Source of the DNA: Mesobacillus subterraneus
GTDB taxonomy: Bacteria > Bacillota > Bacilli > Bacillales > Cytobacillaceae
DNA: 45,441 nt
Assembly: GCF_000934845.1 (NCBI RefSeq)
Contig: NZ_JXIQ01000035.1
Coordinates: 1 to 45,441, forward strand
Direction of reading: 5' to 3'
The notes below the pieces were generated by a model. It was given only the letters and a program-made list of their open reading frames with translations, made no database searches and had not been told where the DNA came from. Below are positions 26,658-34,249 of this stretch, piece after piece. The translations under genes were made by a program, and so were the position numbers. How positions within the stretch are numbered: position 1 is the first letter of the stretch; each line of letters begins with the position of its first letter.

Positions 26658-27710
26658 ATGAAGGAGTTAGTAAAAGAACTAATCCTGATAGACAGCTCCA
26701 CCGTGGAAGGGGCCAATCAGGCGATCGAGTTTTGCAGACAATGGCTAATTGAGCAAAAATTGAAACCGAGTTTGATAGAGAATAATGGCTATAAAATGCT
26801 CGTATGCGAGATGGGCGAAGGGGATAAAACGCTTGTATGGAATGGCCATGTAGATGTTGTCAGCGGAAAAAAAGAACAGTTTGTGCCAGTTGAGAAGGAT
26901 GGCAAACTCTATGGCAGAGGCGCAGCCGATATGAAAGCTGGCGTTGCAGCGATGATGTTCGCGATGAAGGAATTACTGGATCAAAAACTCGGAGTGAAAA
27001 TCCAGCTGCAAATTGTCTCAGATGAAGAAATCGGTGGTCAAAATTGCACAGGCTACCTTGTCGAAAATGGCTATCGCGGTGATTTTGTGATCGCCTCAGA
27101 ACCGACCCAGCTCGGGATCGCCTTGCAGGCAAAAGGTGTCTTAAGACTGGAAGTAGACGTAATTGGAAAATCGGCGCACGGAAGCCGCCCATGGGAAGGC
27201 GAGAATGCAATTATCAAAGCGTTCCAAGCCTACGAAAAGCTGCTGGAATTGCCATTCACAAAAGAAAGCTCAGCGTTTTACCAATCGCCATCCATTAATC
27301 TTGCCATCATCTCTGGCGGTGAAGTTTTTAATAAAGTACCAGACCACTGTGTCATGTCCCTTGATATTCGCTATCTTCCCGGTCAAAAAGCAGAAACCAT
27401 CATCCAACAAATTGAGAGCATTGTCGACGGTACCATTACTGTTGGGTTAAAAGGGATTCCTGTCGCGACAAAGTCGGACGATCCGTTCATTACGAAACTA
27501 AAGACCGTTTTAGAAAAGCATACGGACGGTGACGCCATCTTATTCGGCCAGCACGGAGCAGCAGACACCCAGTATTTCGCAATCCATGGAATCCCGGCTA
27601 TTGAATTTGGACCAAGCGGTGCAAACTGGCATGGAGACGATGAGTTCGTGCTACTTGAATCGCTGGAAAAGTATAAAAACATATTAATAGAATATAGTAA
27701 AACGTGGTAA
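26658..27710 (+). CDS. M20 family metallopeptidase (ArgE/DapE-like)
   Basis: A 350-aa M20A-type peptidase/deacylase with metal motifs NGHVDVV, GRGAADMKAG and SDEEIGGQN, the substrate-side EPT (IASEPTQLG) and a C-terminal His in GANWHGDDEF. The lid/dimerisation domain is about residues 165-275. Family activities include acetylornithine deacetylase, succinyl-DAP desuccinylase and dipeptidases; I cannot decide between them. RBS GGGAGTG. It is the only gene of its transcription unit. Confidence 0.85.
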   Translation: MKELVKELILIDSSTVEGANQAIEFCRQWLIEQKLKPSLIENNGYKMLVCEMGEGDKTLVWNGHVDVVSGKKEQFVPVEKDGKLYGRGAADMKAGVAAMMFAMKELLDQKLGVKIQLQIVSDEEIGGQNCTGYLVENGYRGDFVIASEPTQLGIALQAKGVLRLEVDVIGKSAHGSRPWEGENAIIKAFQAYEKLLELPFTKESSAFYQSPSINLAIISGGEVFNKVPDHCVMSLDIRYLPGQKAETIIQQIESIVDGTITVGLKGIPVATKSDDPFITKLKTVLEKHTDGDAILFGQHGAADTQYFAIHGIPAIEFGPSGANWHGDDEFVLLESLEKYKNILIEYSKTW

Positions 27711-27714
27711 GAAA

Positions 27715-27744
27715 AACCGGGCAAAAACCGCCCGGCCTTTTTTT
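27715..27744 (+). terminator. Terminator of the M20 peptidase gene
   Basis: CCGGGC-AAAAACC-GCCCGG stem followed by CCTTTTTTTT immediately after the stop codon. Confidence 0.9.
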
Positions 27745-27754
27745 GGTTTGGCTG

Positions 27755-27815
27755 ATAATCGATTTCCACTCCAGACACTTGCTTTCCGCGGGGCGACAGG
27801 TGAGCCTCCTCCTTG
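27755..27815. repeat. Partial copy of a common Bacillaceae intergenic repeat
   Basis: TTTCCACTCCAGACACTTGC...TTTCCGCGGGGCGACAGGTGAGCCTCCTCC matches, from memory, one arm of the long palindromic repeat abundant in Bacillus-type genomes. Only one arm is present, so this copy is truncated. Confidence 0.5.
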
Positions 27816-27840
27816 CTTCGATCAAACCTACTCCGATAGC

Positions 27841-27901
27841 AACCGAGCCTACACCATCCAAATAAATAATTTTACCCCAAACCCACACAGGCTCGGTTTT
27901 T
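27841..27901 (+). terminator. Long-loop hairpin with T run
   Basis: AACCGAGCCT (27841-27850) pairs with AGGCTCGGTT (27889-27898), followed by TTTT. The 38-nt loop is long, but the stem and T run suggest a second plus-strand terminator or repeat-derived hairpin. Confidence 0.4.
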
Positions 27902-27913
27902 TGATAAGAACGT

Positions 27914-27976
27914 AGAACCTGTCAAAATAACGAGGCTTTCTTGAAAACTTTTCGCTCTACACACCCAAACCTGCTG
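27914..27976 (-). repeat. Dispersed intergenic repeat family 1, copy 3 (single unit)
   Basis: In minus orientation it reads CAGCAGGTTTGGGTGTGTAG, then AGCGAAAAGTTTTCAAGAAA and TATTTTGACAGG, one unit of the 51-52 bp repeat seen at 12768-12877. Confidence 0.7.
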
Positions 27977-28008
27977 TTTTTTTCTTTTTGCCCAACTCGA
28001 GCGCCTGG

Positions 28009-28100
28009 GAGTCTGTCTGTCGGAGCGAAATCCACGGATTTTTTTATTCAAAAAAAACGATTGAATAGGAATAATGACAAATTTTTCATTGGACAGACTC
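28009..28100. mobile_element. MITE-like element, copy B (92 bp), overlapping the M50 gene end
   Basis: Perfect 9-bp terminal inverted repeats (GAGTCTGTC / GACAGACTC) enclose an AT-rich body. The block CGTGGATTT and TTGAATAAAAA is shared with copy A at 6965-7083. Its inner end supplies the last codons and stop (ESVQ-stop) of the M50 peptidase gene on the minus strand. No obvious target duplication flanks it. Confidence 0.6.
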
Positions 28101-29306
28101 ATATGCCTTCGAGTCGCTTGTGCTTTTCTTCCTGCTGAAACGATATTTCTTGCTCCATGAATAAATTAATAATCCCGAAACGAAAAGAATTTGCAGCAAA
28201 AAGACAACTGAATCCCAAAAGCGGAGACTAGTCACCGGCGCCAAAAAGCCCGGTATCATAATATGGTTCACTGCGAATACCATTTGCGGAACATAGTAGT
28301 AGCCGGTGATGGCGATGGTCAAGACGACTCCGACCAAATAGAAACTTGAATAAGCACGAACAAACCGTTCCTCTCCTGCAAATGTTTCCGTTTGCGGCAC
28401 CCGCAAAAATGGCAGCCAGCGCGCCAGGAAATTTCGGCCGTTTTCCATCAAATTATAACAGCCCGTCCTATTCTCGATCACATAATAAAGATCCGTTTTC
28501 ATAAAAACAGCTGCCTGATAAACTAAGCGAATGAAAGTATCCAGCACCACCAGCTTTAATAAACCGACGAGAAGTGCATTTTCACTTGTAAACATTTGCC
28601 CCAGCAATCCTATAAACAACACAACAGAATCAAAATACATTCCAGCTAAATAAAGCTTATTCCGCTTGTCAGCCGGAAGCTTCCAAACGTGAGACATATC
28701 CGTTTCCAACACCACCAAAAAGAGCCGATGCCCGACTTCTATCTTAGCAGGCAGACCTTCTGATCTAACTGCCAAAACATGGCCGAATTCATGGAGCAGG
28801 ACAAGAACAAACGTAATGATCAGCACTACAACAATATTCTGCAGCATAAGGTCAAAAACGAATAAATCCGAGTAACGCGGAAACAATGCAGGATTGTACA
28901 AAAGTAAACCAATACTAGCAATCAATAAAGCGAGATAAAGATAAGAGCTGAAAGAAGGGAAGAAAAAACTGCCGAGATTTTTGGGAATCCAATTAAAGCC
29001 CGTTTCAGAATTAACTTTTGGAGCTTGTGTAATAGCTACACCATTAATTTCACTCACTAAATCAAAATCTATCAATTGGTTGACAAACCCAATAATATCT
29101 ATATCCTCTTCTGGGTACTGTAGAATTAATGACTTTTCTATTTCTTGAAGTGGAATATCCTTGTTTATTAACTCGATAGCCGAAATGCACACCTCTGGCA
29201 TTTCGTAGAAAGCACTTGTCAATTCGTCTTCCACTATGAAATTTTTTTTTTCATTTCTAACTTTCAGTGGTATAAGTGAAATTTTTGAAGTATAGGTAAG
29301 CTTCAT
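28086..29306 (-). CDS. PqqD/RRE-like domain fused to a membrane M50 metallopeptidase
   Basis: A 406-aa membrane protein. The N-terminal 90 residues are PqqD/RiPP-recognition-element-like (FIVEDELTSAFYEMPEVC... then a winged-helix pattern). Several membrane helices follow, with the M50 zinc motif HEFGHVLAV in the second and MKTDLYYVIENRTGCYNL further on, typical of 'putative peptide zinc metalloproteases' such as YydH that process modified peptides. The start is ATG with GGAGG 5 nt upstream. It is the last gene after the kinase, HD-GYP protein and 19-aa peptide. I infer that it cleaves or matures that peptide. Its final four codons come from a MITE-like repeat, so the native C-terminus may be altered. 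Confidence 0.8.
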   Translation of the reverse strand: MKLTYTSKISLIPLKVRNEKKNFIVEDELTSAFYEMPEVCISAIELINKDIPLQEIEKSLILQYPEEDIDIIGFVNQLIDFDLVSEINGVAITQAPKVNSETGFNWIPKNLGSFFFPSFSSYLYLALLIASIGLLLYNPALFPRYSDLFVFDLMLQNIVVVLIITFVLVLLHEFGHVLAVRSEGLPAKIEVGHRLFLVVLETDMSHVWKLPADKRNKLYLAGMYFDSVVLFIGLLGQMFTSENALLVGLLKLVVLDTFIRLVYQAAVFMKTDLYYVIENRTGCYNLMENGRNFLARWLPFLRVPQTETFAGEERFVRAYSSFYLVGVVLTIAITGYYYVPQMVFAVNHIMIPGFLAPVTSLRFWDSVVFLLQILFVSGLLIYSWSKKYRFSRKKSTSDSKAYESVQ

Positions 29307-29323
29307 ATAAGCCTCCAAATATT

Positions 29324-29360
29324 AAGAAAGGGATAAGGCGATTAACCTTTTCCCTTTCTT
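29324..29360 (-). promoter_or_regulatory. Strong hairpin between peptide gene and M50 gene
   Basis: AAGAAAGGGATAAGG / CCTTTTCCCTTTCTT forms 15 pairs with one mismatch and a 7-nt loop. The following sequence is only moderately T-rich (TTAATATTT). It looks like a partial terminator or RNA-stabilising hairpin that would raise peptide over protease levels, as often seen after RiPP precursor genes. Confidence 0.6.
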
Positions 29361-29368
29361 ATATGACT

Positions 29369-29428
29369 TTATAAAAGTATGCACCACCAACAAGTTGTTT
29401 TTATTTTTTTCAGTTTTCGAATCTTCAT
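29369..29428 (-). CDS. 19-aa Lys-rich peptide ending CWWCILL, candidate signal/RiPP precursor
   Basis: The frame encodes MKIRKLKKIKTTCWWCILL. Its ATG overlaps the HD-GYP stop (ATGA) and is preceded by AAAGGAGG with 7-nt spacing, one of the best ribosome binding sites in the window. Seven of the first eleven residues are basic or polar and the last seven are hydrophobic with two Cys flanking two Trp. It lies between a receptor-like gene and an RRE-M50 peptidase and is followed by a strong hairpin. No radical SAM, prenyltransferase (ComQ) or lanthionine synthetase gene is near, so the modification, if any, is unknown. Confidence 0.6.
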   Translation of the reverse strand: MKIRKLKKIKTTCWWCILL

Positions 29429-30615
29429 GAGGGTACCTCCTTTCCATCATTATCATCTTCACTTGAAAGGGTATTAGTCCAATCATATTTTCTATGAAAC
29501 TTAACCCATGAAGGGAAGATTTCTTTAAATAACTCTACTAACTGTGGATCAAATTGTGTTCCTTGACCCTCGATTATTCTAGAGTAAGCTTCATCAACTG
29601 AAAGTGCATCTCGATAGGATCTTGAGGAAGTCATCGCATCGAACGCATCCGCTATAGATACTACTCTTGCTAAGAATGGTATCGAGTCCCCTTTAAGTTT
29701 TTCTGGGTAACCTTTACCATCCCACCTTTCATGATGGGACTTTATTATAGGTAAACTATCTTCTAGTCCCTTTACTTTAAGGATCGCTTCTTCTCCAACA
29801 GAAGGATGTGTTTTAATAACTTCGAATTCATTTTTTGACAGTTTTCCTGGTTTCATTAGAATTGAATCAGGTATATTTACTTTTCCTATGTCATGCAATA
29901 AGCAAGCATAGTGAAAGGAACTTAATTCTTTTGGTGTGAATTTTCCCGTCTCATTAGCCAATGTTTGTGCATAATATGCCACTCGTTCACTATGCCCTCT
30001 TGTATATGGGTCTTTCAATTCTATGGTTGCTATTACTCCCTTTACAATACCACTTAATTGGTGGTCATACAAATCTTTTATGGCTTTTAGGTAATCTTGA
30101 AAGCGTATTAAAATTAAATAGGCTATCCAGCTTAAGATTAATACTAATACTATTGGACCAATCGTGTTTTCTGATTTTAAATAAATCCCAAGAAAAATGT
30201 ATTTTAATACTATTGTGCTTGTTACCACCCTGAAAAAACGAATATTTATAAAAAAAGGGGTGAATAATACAACTAAAACCTCTACGGCATTCCCACTTTG
30301 ATATTCAAGATTATTCATCGAATAAATCGATATTTCACTGAGGATTGAAGTAAAAAAATATCCTATTACAAATATATATTTAACGAAATAAACCTTTTCT
30401 TTTCTCATAAAAATCGTGAAAATCGGCAAAGAAAAAAGTAACCAAAAATACATCCAATAATTTACTTCCCGGGGTAAATTCAAATCAATATTTTTATAAA
30501 AATAATGGTAAAACACTTCATAAAGAAAAAAGATTATATAAAATAGCAGCAAAAACCATTTTAATGCTCTTTGTTCTTCATAAATAAATGTTCGACTAAT
30601 CTTCTCTTTATACAT
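29425..30615 (-). CDS. Membrane-bound HD-GYP domain protein, putative c-di-GMP phosphodiesterase
   Basis: A 396-aa protein. Residues 1-185 form a membrane sensor of about six helices (YEEQRALKWFLLLFYIIFF...). The C-terminal HD-GYP domain (about 190-375) has GHSERVAYYA, the HD pair in LLHDIGKVNIP, SHHERWDGKGYPEKL and IADAFDAMTSSRSYRDAL, all consistent with an active c-di-GMP phosphodiesterase. The sensor is clearly paralogous to that of the histidine kinase upstream. GTGAGGT RBS. DNA here is more AT-rich than in neighbours. Confidence 0.85.
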   Translation of the reverse strand: MYKEKISRTFIYEEQRALKWFLLLFYIIFFLYEVFYHYFYKNIDLNLPREVNYWMYFWLLFSLPIFTIFMRKEKVYFVKYIFVIGYFFTSILSEISIYSMNNLEYQSGNAVEVLVVLFTPFFINIRFFRVVTSTIVLKYIFLGIYLKSENTIGPIVLVLILSWIAYLILIRFQDYLKAIKDLYDHQLSGIVKGVIATIELKDPYTRGHSERVAYYAQTLANETGKFTPKELSSFHYACLLHDIGKVNIPDSILMKPGKLSKNEFEVIKTHPSVGEEAILKVKGLEDSLPIIKSHHERWDGKGYPEKLKGDSIPFLARVVSIADAFDAMTSSRSYRDALSVDEAYSRIIEGQGTQFDPQLVELFKEIFPSWVKFHRKYDWTNTLSSEDDNDGKEVPS

Positions 30616-30761
30616 AGTTACCTCACATTACTTCCTTAATCTGTCGCTATCATTCTTATCGCCAAATTACTATCTAAATTAATAGATTAAAGTGACTCTC
30701 GCTTAATATAAGTAAATTCACCTATCAAAATACGACTAGAATCGACATTTTTCTTCATTAT

Positions 30762-30800
30762 AAACCAAAAGGACTATGCAAAGAATAGTCCTTTTGGTTT
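30762..30800 (-). terminator. Hairpin terminator after the histidine kinase
   Basis: Perfect 15-bp stem AAACCAAAAGGACTA / TAGTCCTTTTGGTTT, 9-nt loop. The T-rich 3' arm serves as the weak U tract. It separates kinase from HD-GYP, so the latter probably has its own promoter in 30640-30755; there a palindrome ATCTATTAATTTAGAT occurs. Confidence 0.65.
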
Positions 30801-30829
30801 ATTTAAATGAATCGCATTAAAATTTAATC

Positions 30830-32059
30830 TTATTTATGGATAACCGGGAGTTTTACTTCAACTGTTGTGCCTTTGTTTAGTTCACTTTTAATAAAAAATT
30901 GCCCATTATGTTCTTCAATGATTTTCCTGGTAACCATTAACCCTAACCCATTGCCATTTTCTTTAGTAGTATAAAATGGTTCACCTAGCTTTTGTAATTT
31001 ATCTGGTTCAATTCCGCAACCTTTATCTTTTATGTAAATAGTTGTAAAATCTTTATCGACTTGAGAGGTAATATTTACTATACCCCCTTCAGGCATTGAC
31101 TCTATAGCATTTTGGACTAAATTGATGAATACCTGCTTTAATTGATTTTCATCACACATTAACATTGGGTTATCAGTAAGATCCAACTTAATTTTCACAT
31201 TCAATCTATCAGCATGAGGCTCTATCATCAAAAGAACATATTCTATAATCTCTCTTTGATTTTTTACACTTTTCACACCTGAATTTGGTCTTCCTAAGAT
31301 TAAAAGATTCGTTACAATCGCGTTTATTCGATCAATTTCACTTAACATAATAGAATAATATTGATCATCTTCCTTATCTTTCTCTTGTTGAAGTTGAGTG
31401 AAACCCTTTAAAGACGATAGAGGATTTTTGATTTCGTGGGCGATGGCCGTAGCCATTTGTCCAATGACTGCTAATTTTTCTTTTTGTCTTAAATCATCAT
31501 GAATCGAAGTAATTGCTGCTAAATATGATTGAAATCTTGATAACAGCACCCACGTAATAGCTGATATAAAAAGAATAAGTGCGATAGGGAAAAGAACATT
31601 ATTCGAATGAAATAAAATTCCATCTAAAAGGTATTTCATTGTAAAACCTATTGTTGTTACCTTGAAAAAACGTTTATCCACAAAGATAGGTGAAAAAAGT
31701 ATAAAGTATATTTCTAGAATGTGCCCTCCTGTAAATTCCTTATCATTTCCATAAAAAATCATCGCGTTATTCGTGATATCTAAGAACATAAAACTAAACA
31801 TATAGATGTATTTAATTTTTTCGGGTGAATTCGTTTTTATCAGATAAACGGCTATTGGTAGCAAAAACAGTAGGAGAAAATGCATAACAAAACCCATACT
31901 ACCTTCTGGAAAACCAGTTCTTAAATCATTATAATATGGAACAACAAAATAATATGCTAAATCATATGCAAATAAAATAATATAAAAAGTCCACAAAAAG
32001 AACTTTACTGCTTTTACTTCTTCATATACTAAAGCTGAATTTTTTTTAAACGGGTTCAT
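30830..32059 (-). CDS. Membrane sensor histidine kinase with the same sensor as the HD-GYP protein
   Basis: A 409-aa kinase with about six N-terminal helices (1-180: VYEEVKAVKFFLWTFYIILF...), a short coiled linker, HisKA with phospho-His208 (ATAIAHEIKNPLSSLKGF), and HATPase with N box (QVFINLVQNAIESMP), G1 (DKGCGI) and G2 (GNGLGLMV). The kinase core resembles the sporulation kinases KinB/KinC. No response regulator is adjacent, so it is an orphan that may feed an existing phosphorelay. RBS AAGGAG. The sensor likely detects a membrane or peptide signal shared with the HD-GYP protein. Confidence 0.88.
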   Translation of the reverse strand: MNPFKKNSALVYEEVKAVKFFLWTFYIILFAYDLAYYFVVPYYNDLRTGFPEGSMGFVMHFLLLFLLPIAVYLIKTNSPEKIKYIYMFSFMFLDITNNAMIFYGNDKEFTGGHILEIYFILFSPIFVDKRFFKVTTIGFTMKYLLDGILFHSNNVLFPIALILFISAITWVLLSRFQSYLAAITSIHDDLRQKEKLAVIGQMATAIAHEIKNPLSSLKGFTQLQQEKDKEDDQYYSIMLSEIDRINAIVTNLLILGRPNSGVKSVKNQREIIEYVLLMIEPHADRLNVKIKLDLTDNPMLMCDENQLKQVFINLVQNAIESMPEGGIVNITSQVDKDFTTIYIKDKGCGIEPDKLQKLGEPFYTTKENGNGLGLMVTRKIIEEHNGQFFIKSELNKGTTVEVKLPVIHK

Positions 32060-32094
32060 GCGGGTCTCCTTAAGCCTGATGTCTTGATAGCCTT

Positions 32095-32103
32095 ATTATA
32101 GCA
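32095..32103 (-). promoter_or_regulatory. Extended -10 promoter for the histidine kinase gene
   Basis: TGCTATAAT on the minus strand, 36 bp before the kinase ATG, is a perfect extended -10; no good -35 lies 17 bp upstream. A second extended -10 (TGGTATAAT) occurs about 75 bp further upstream. Confidence 0.5.
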
Positions 32104-32221
32104 GGATGTGTCATCTTTTGTTGCTTTATGTCTGATTGTCAACTTATTTTCCTTTTATGTAGTAACTTTCATATTATACCAAATAAAGAGAAACTTAGAA
32201 ACGAAAGGGTTTAGAAAGAAA

Positions 32222-32246
32222 TCGGGCCTGAGATTATTCAGGCTCG
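32222..32246 (-). terminator. Hairpin overlapping the SulP stop codon
   Basis: GAGCCTGA-ATAATC-TCAGGCCC pairs across the stop codon and is followed by a modest T-rich stretch. Confidence 0.45.
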
Positions 32247-33772
32247 GTACCTAATTTTTGATGAAACTTCAGATAAGTAATTAACTCTTCCAGTGTTTCA
32301 AAATGGCCAGTTGTGCCAAATTCGTGGAATACATTCATCTTTCTTAGAATTCCGCCGAGGTCAAGGTCATTGCCGACAAGATATAGGCTCTGTCCCCGCT
32401 CTTTTAATTGATCCTTTAATTGCAGTAGCAGCAAGGCACCAGAAGCGTCGACAATGGTTACTTTTTCGATCGCTATCGCTATGTCTGGACTGTTATCCGA
32501 ACTGATCGTTTTCGCTATTAATTCTGTGGCTCCAAAGTAAAGCGGGCCTTCGAGATTATATATTTTCAATCCGCTTTCCGATGTGTGATTTATTTTAAAA
32601 CCTTCTTCACTCATCCGCTTCATGAAGATGAGTGCACTCATCACGATGCCAACACCGACTGCAACCATCAGATCAATCGCTACAGTTAGGATCATCGTTA
32701 CCAGCATGATGGCAGCGTCGGTTTTTGGTTCATCCTTTAAAATCTTCAAACTGTCGTAATCAAACATCGTAATTCCTGTCATGATCAGGATTCCAGCAAG
32801 TACCGCCAGCGGAATCTCCGCCGCTAGCTGCCCGAACACAAGCATGAAAAGCAGCAAGGTAACACTATGCACCATCGCTGACATAGCTGTTTGTCCACCG
32901 CTGCGCAAATTAACAACTGAGCGAACAGTAGCACCAGCACCTGGCATTGCCCCAAACATTCCAGCTAGCGTGTTGCCAATCCCCTGCCCAATCAATTCCT
33001 TGTTGCTCTTATGCTTTGTTCCCGTCATATTGTCCATGACGACAGACGTTAGCAGCGAGTCTATCGAACCAAGGATTGCAATGCTTAAAGCCGCCGGAAT
33101 CAGCTGAATCATCGTTGAGAGATCGGCTGCAGGAAAGTGGAATTGCGGCAGTCCTTTAGGGATTTCTCCTATTCTTTCAACACTGTCAAAGAAAATTACA
33201 TCATGGAGGAATGGAAGTGTGAAATGAATCGCCGGCAACACTTTTTCCAAAAGAACCACAGCAACTGTCCCTAAAATTAGCGCCATCAGGCTGGGTGGAA
33301 TCGCCTTAATCCATCTCATCGCCACAAGCATGAAAAGAATCGTTAAAATGACGACCAAAAAACTGCCAGTCACATACTGCAGCTGTCCGATAATAATGAT
33401 AATCGCAATTCCGTTCATAAAGCCGCTGACCACCGGCAACGGAATGAATTTTAAATAATTTCCTGCCTTCAGCAACCCAAAGACAATTTGAAACAGTCCG
33501 CCCATGAATGCAGCAATGAAGGCATACTCCAGCCCCTGTGTCGCAACAATTCCTGTAAAAATAATCGTAATCGGCCCAGTCGGACCTGTAACCTGGCTCT
33601 TCGTCCCGCCAAATAAAGCCGCAAAGAACCCAGTGATGATTGCGCCATACAATCCAATGATCGCACCATCAGAATTGCCCGTTGCCTGCATCCCAAAAGC
33701 CAGTGCCAACGGCAGCGCCACAACCGAAACCGTAATCCCGGCTAACAGTTCACGCTTGAGCGTCTGAAACAT
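32234..33772 (-). CDS. SulP family anion permease with STAS domain
   Basis: A 512-aa transporter with a SulP membrane domain (about 1-390; ALPLALAFGM, GPTGPITIIF, GSIDSLLTSVV, GNTLAGMFGAMPGAGATVRS) and a C-terminal cytoplasmic STAS domain (about 405-510; KVTIVDASGALLLLQL). SulP proteins carry sulfate, bicarbonate or other anions; the substrate is not readable from sequence. ATG at 33772 was chosen since GAAGG lies upstream and family proteins start near LKRELLAGITV; an in-frame ATG at 33799 lacks an RBS. Confidence 0.9.
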   Translation of the reverse strand: MFQTLKRELLAGITVSVVALPLALAFGMQATGNSDGAIIGLYGAIITGFFAALFGGTKSQVTGPTGPITIIFTGIVATQGLEYAFIAAFMGGLFQIVFGLLKAGNYLKFIPLPVVSGFMNGIAIIIIIGQLQYVTGSFLVVILTILFMLVAMRWIKAIPPSLMALILGTVAVVLLEKVLPAIHFTLPFLHDVIFFDSVERIGEIPKGLPQFHFPAADLSTMIQLIPAALSIAILGSIDSLLTSVVMDNMTGTKHKSNKELIGQGIGNTLAGMFGAMPGAGATVRSVVNLRSGGQTAMSAMVHSVTLLLFMLVFGQLAAEIPLAVLAGILIMTGITMFDYDSLKILKDEPKTDAAIMLVTMILTVAIDLMVAVGVGIVMSALIFMKRMSEEGFKINHTSESGLKIYNLEGPLYFGATELIAKTISSDNSPDIAIAIEKVTIVDASGALLLLQLKDQLKERGQSLYLVGNDLDLGGILRKMNVFHEFGTTGHFETLEELITYLKFHQKLGTEPE

Positions 33773-33906
33773 CCACAATACGCCTTCTTTCCTATCCATT
33801 TATGAGAAAAATTATACGCCTTTTCCCGGATAATGAATATGGAAACTGAGAAAAGAAATGAATTTTTTACGGAGCAATACGAGGAGGGAACGGAAGAGCT
33901 GACTGG

Positions 33907-34212
33907 TCAAGCAAGCTGGACCAGCCATAAGCTATGCAAGCCAATGACGGTTGTATAACTAACTGCTGCAAGCATAGTCAGACCCTTAACGAACTTTGAT
34001 TGCGGAACTTTTTTATACAGTACAAACAATACTAACGCCACAGAAAGAAGAACTTTTAGCGCAAGGAAGAGCCCGATATCATTGACATAGAGCGTCTCCA
34101 TTAAAGGATTTGCTTCTGTTATTCGCGAGCTTTCCACTCCGGCAACTGTCAAGGCTGCATCGGCGAGGTTTAGAAGAGCAAGATAATAGAATAACAGGAC
34201 CACGCTGCTCAC
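33907..34212 (-). CDS. Small three-helix membrane protein (DUF5658-like)
   Basis: A 101-aa protein with three membrane helices. NLADAALTVAGV...EANPLM near the N-terminus matches the DUF5658 pattern. It lies 37 nt after the nucleotidyltransferase stop and probably belongs to the same operon as its last gene. GTG start; the next GTG three codons on is an alternative. Function unknown. Confidence 0.65.
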   Translation of the reverse strand: MSSVVLLFYYLALLNLADAALTVAGVESSRITEANPLMETLYVNDIGLFLALKVLLSVALVLFVLYKKVPQSKFVKGLTMLAAVSYTTVIGLHSLWLVQLA

Positions 34213-34249
34213 CCCCTTTTCCCTTTATTATTCCCATCCAACCTTGCTG

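Noticed and set aside
27872-28102. 76-aa minus-strand reading frame
   Set aside because: It spans the MITE-like element and a family 1 repeat unit; no RBS.
29369-29428. ComX-type pheromone precursor
   Set aside because: It contains Trp, but there is no ComQ-like prenyltransferase or ComP-type context, and the CWWC pattern differs.
32056-32142. 28-aa frame upstream of the kinase resembling a GNAT N-terminus (MTIRHKATKDD)
   Set aside because: Intriguing SD and start, but it runs through the predicted kinase promoter and ends at the kinase start; probably a short relic or chance.
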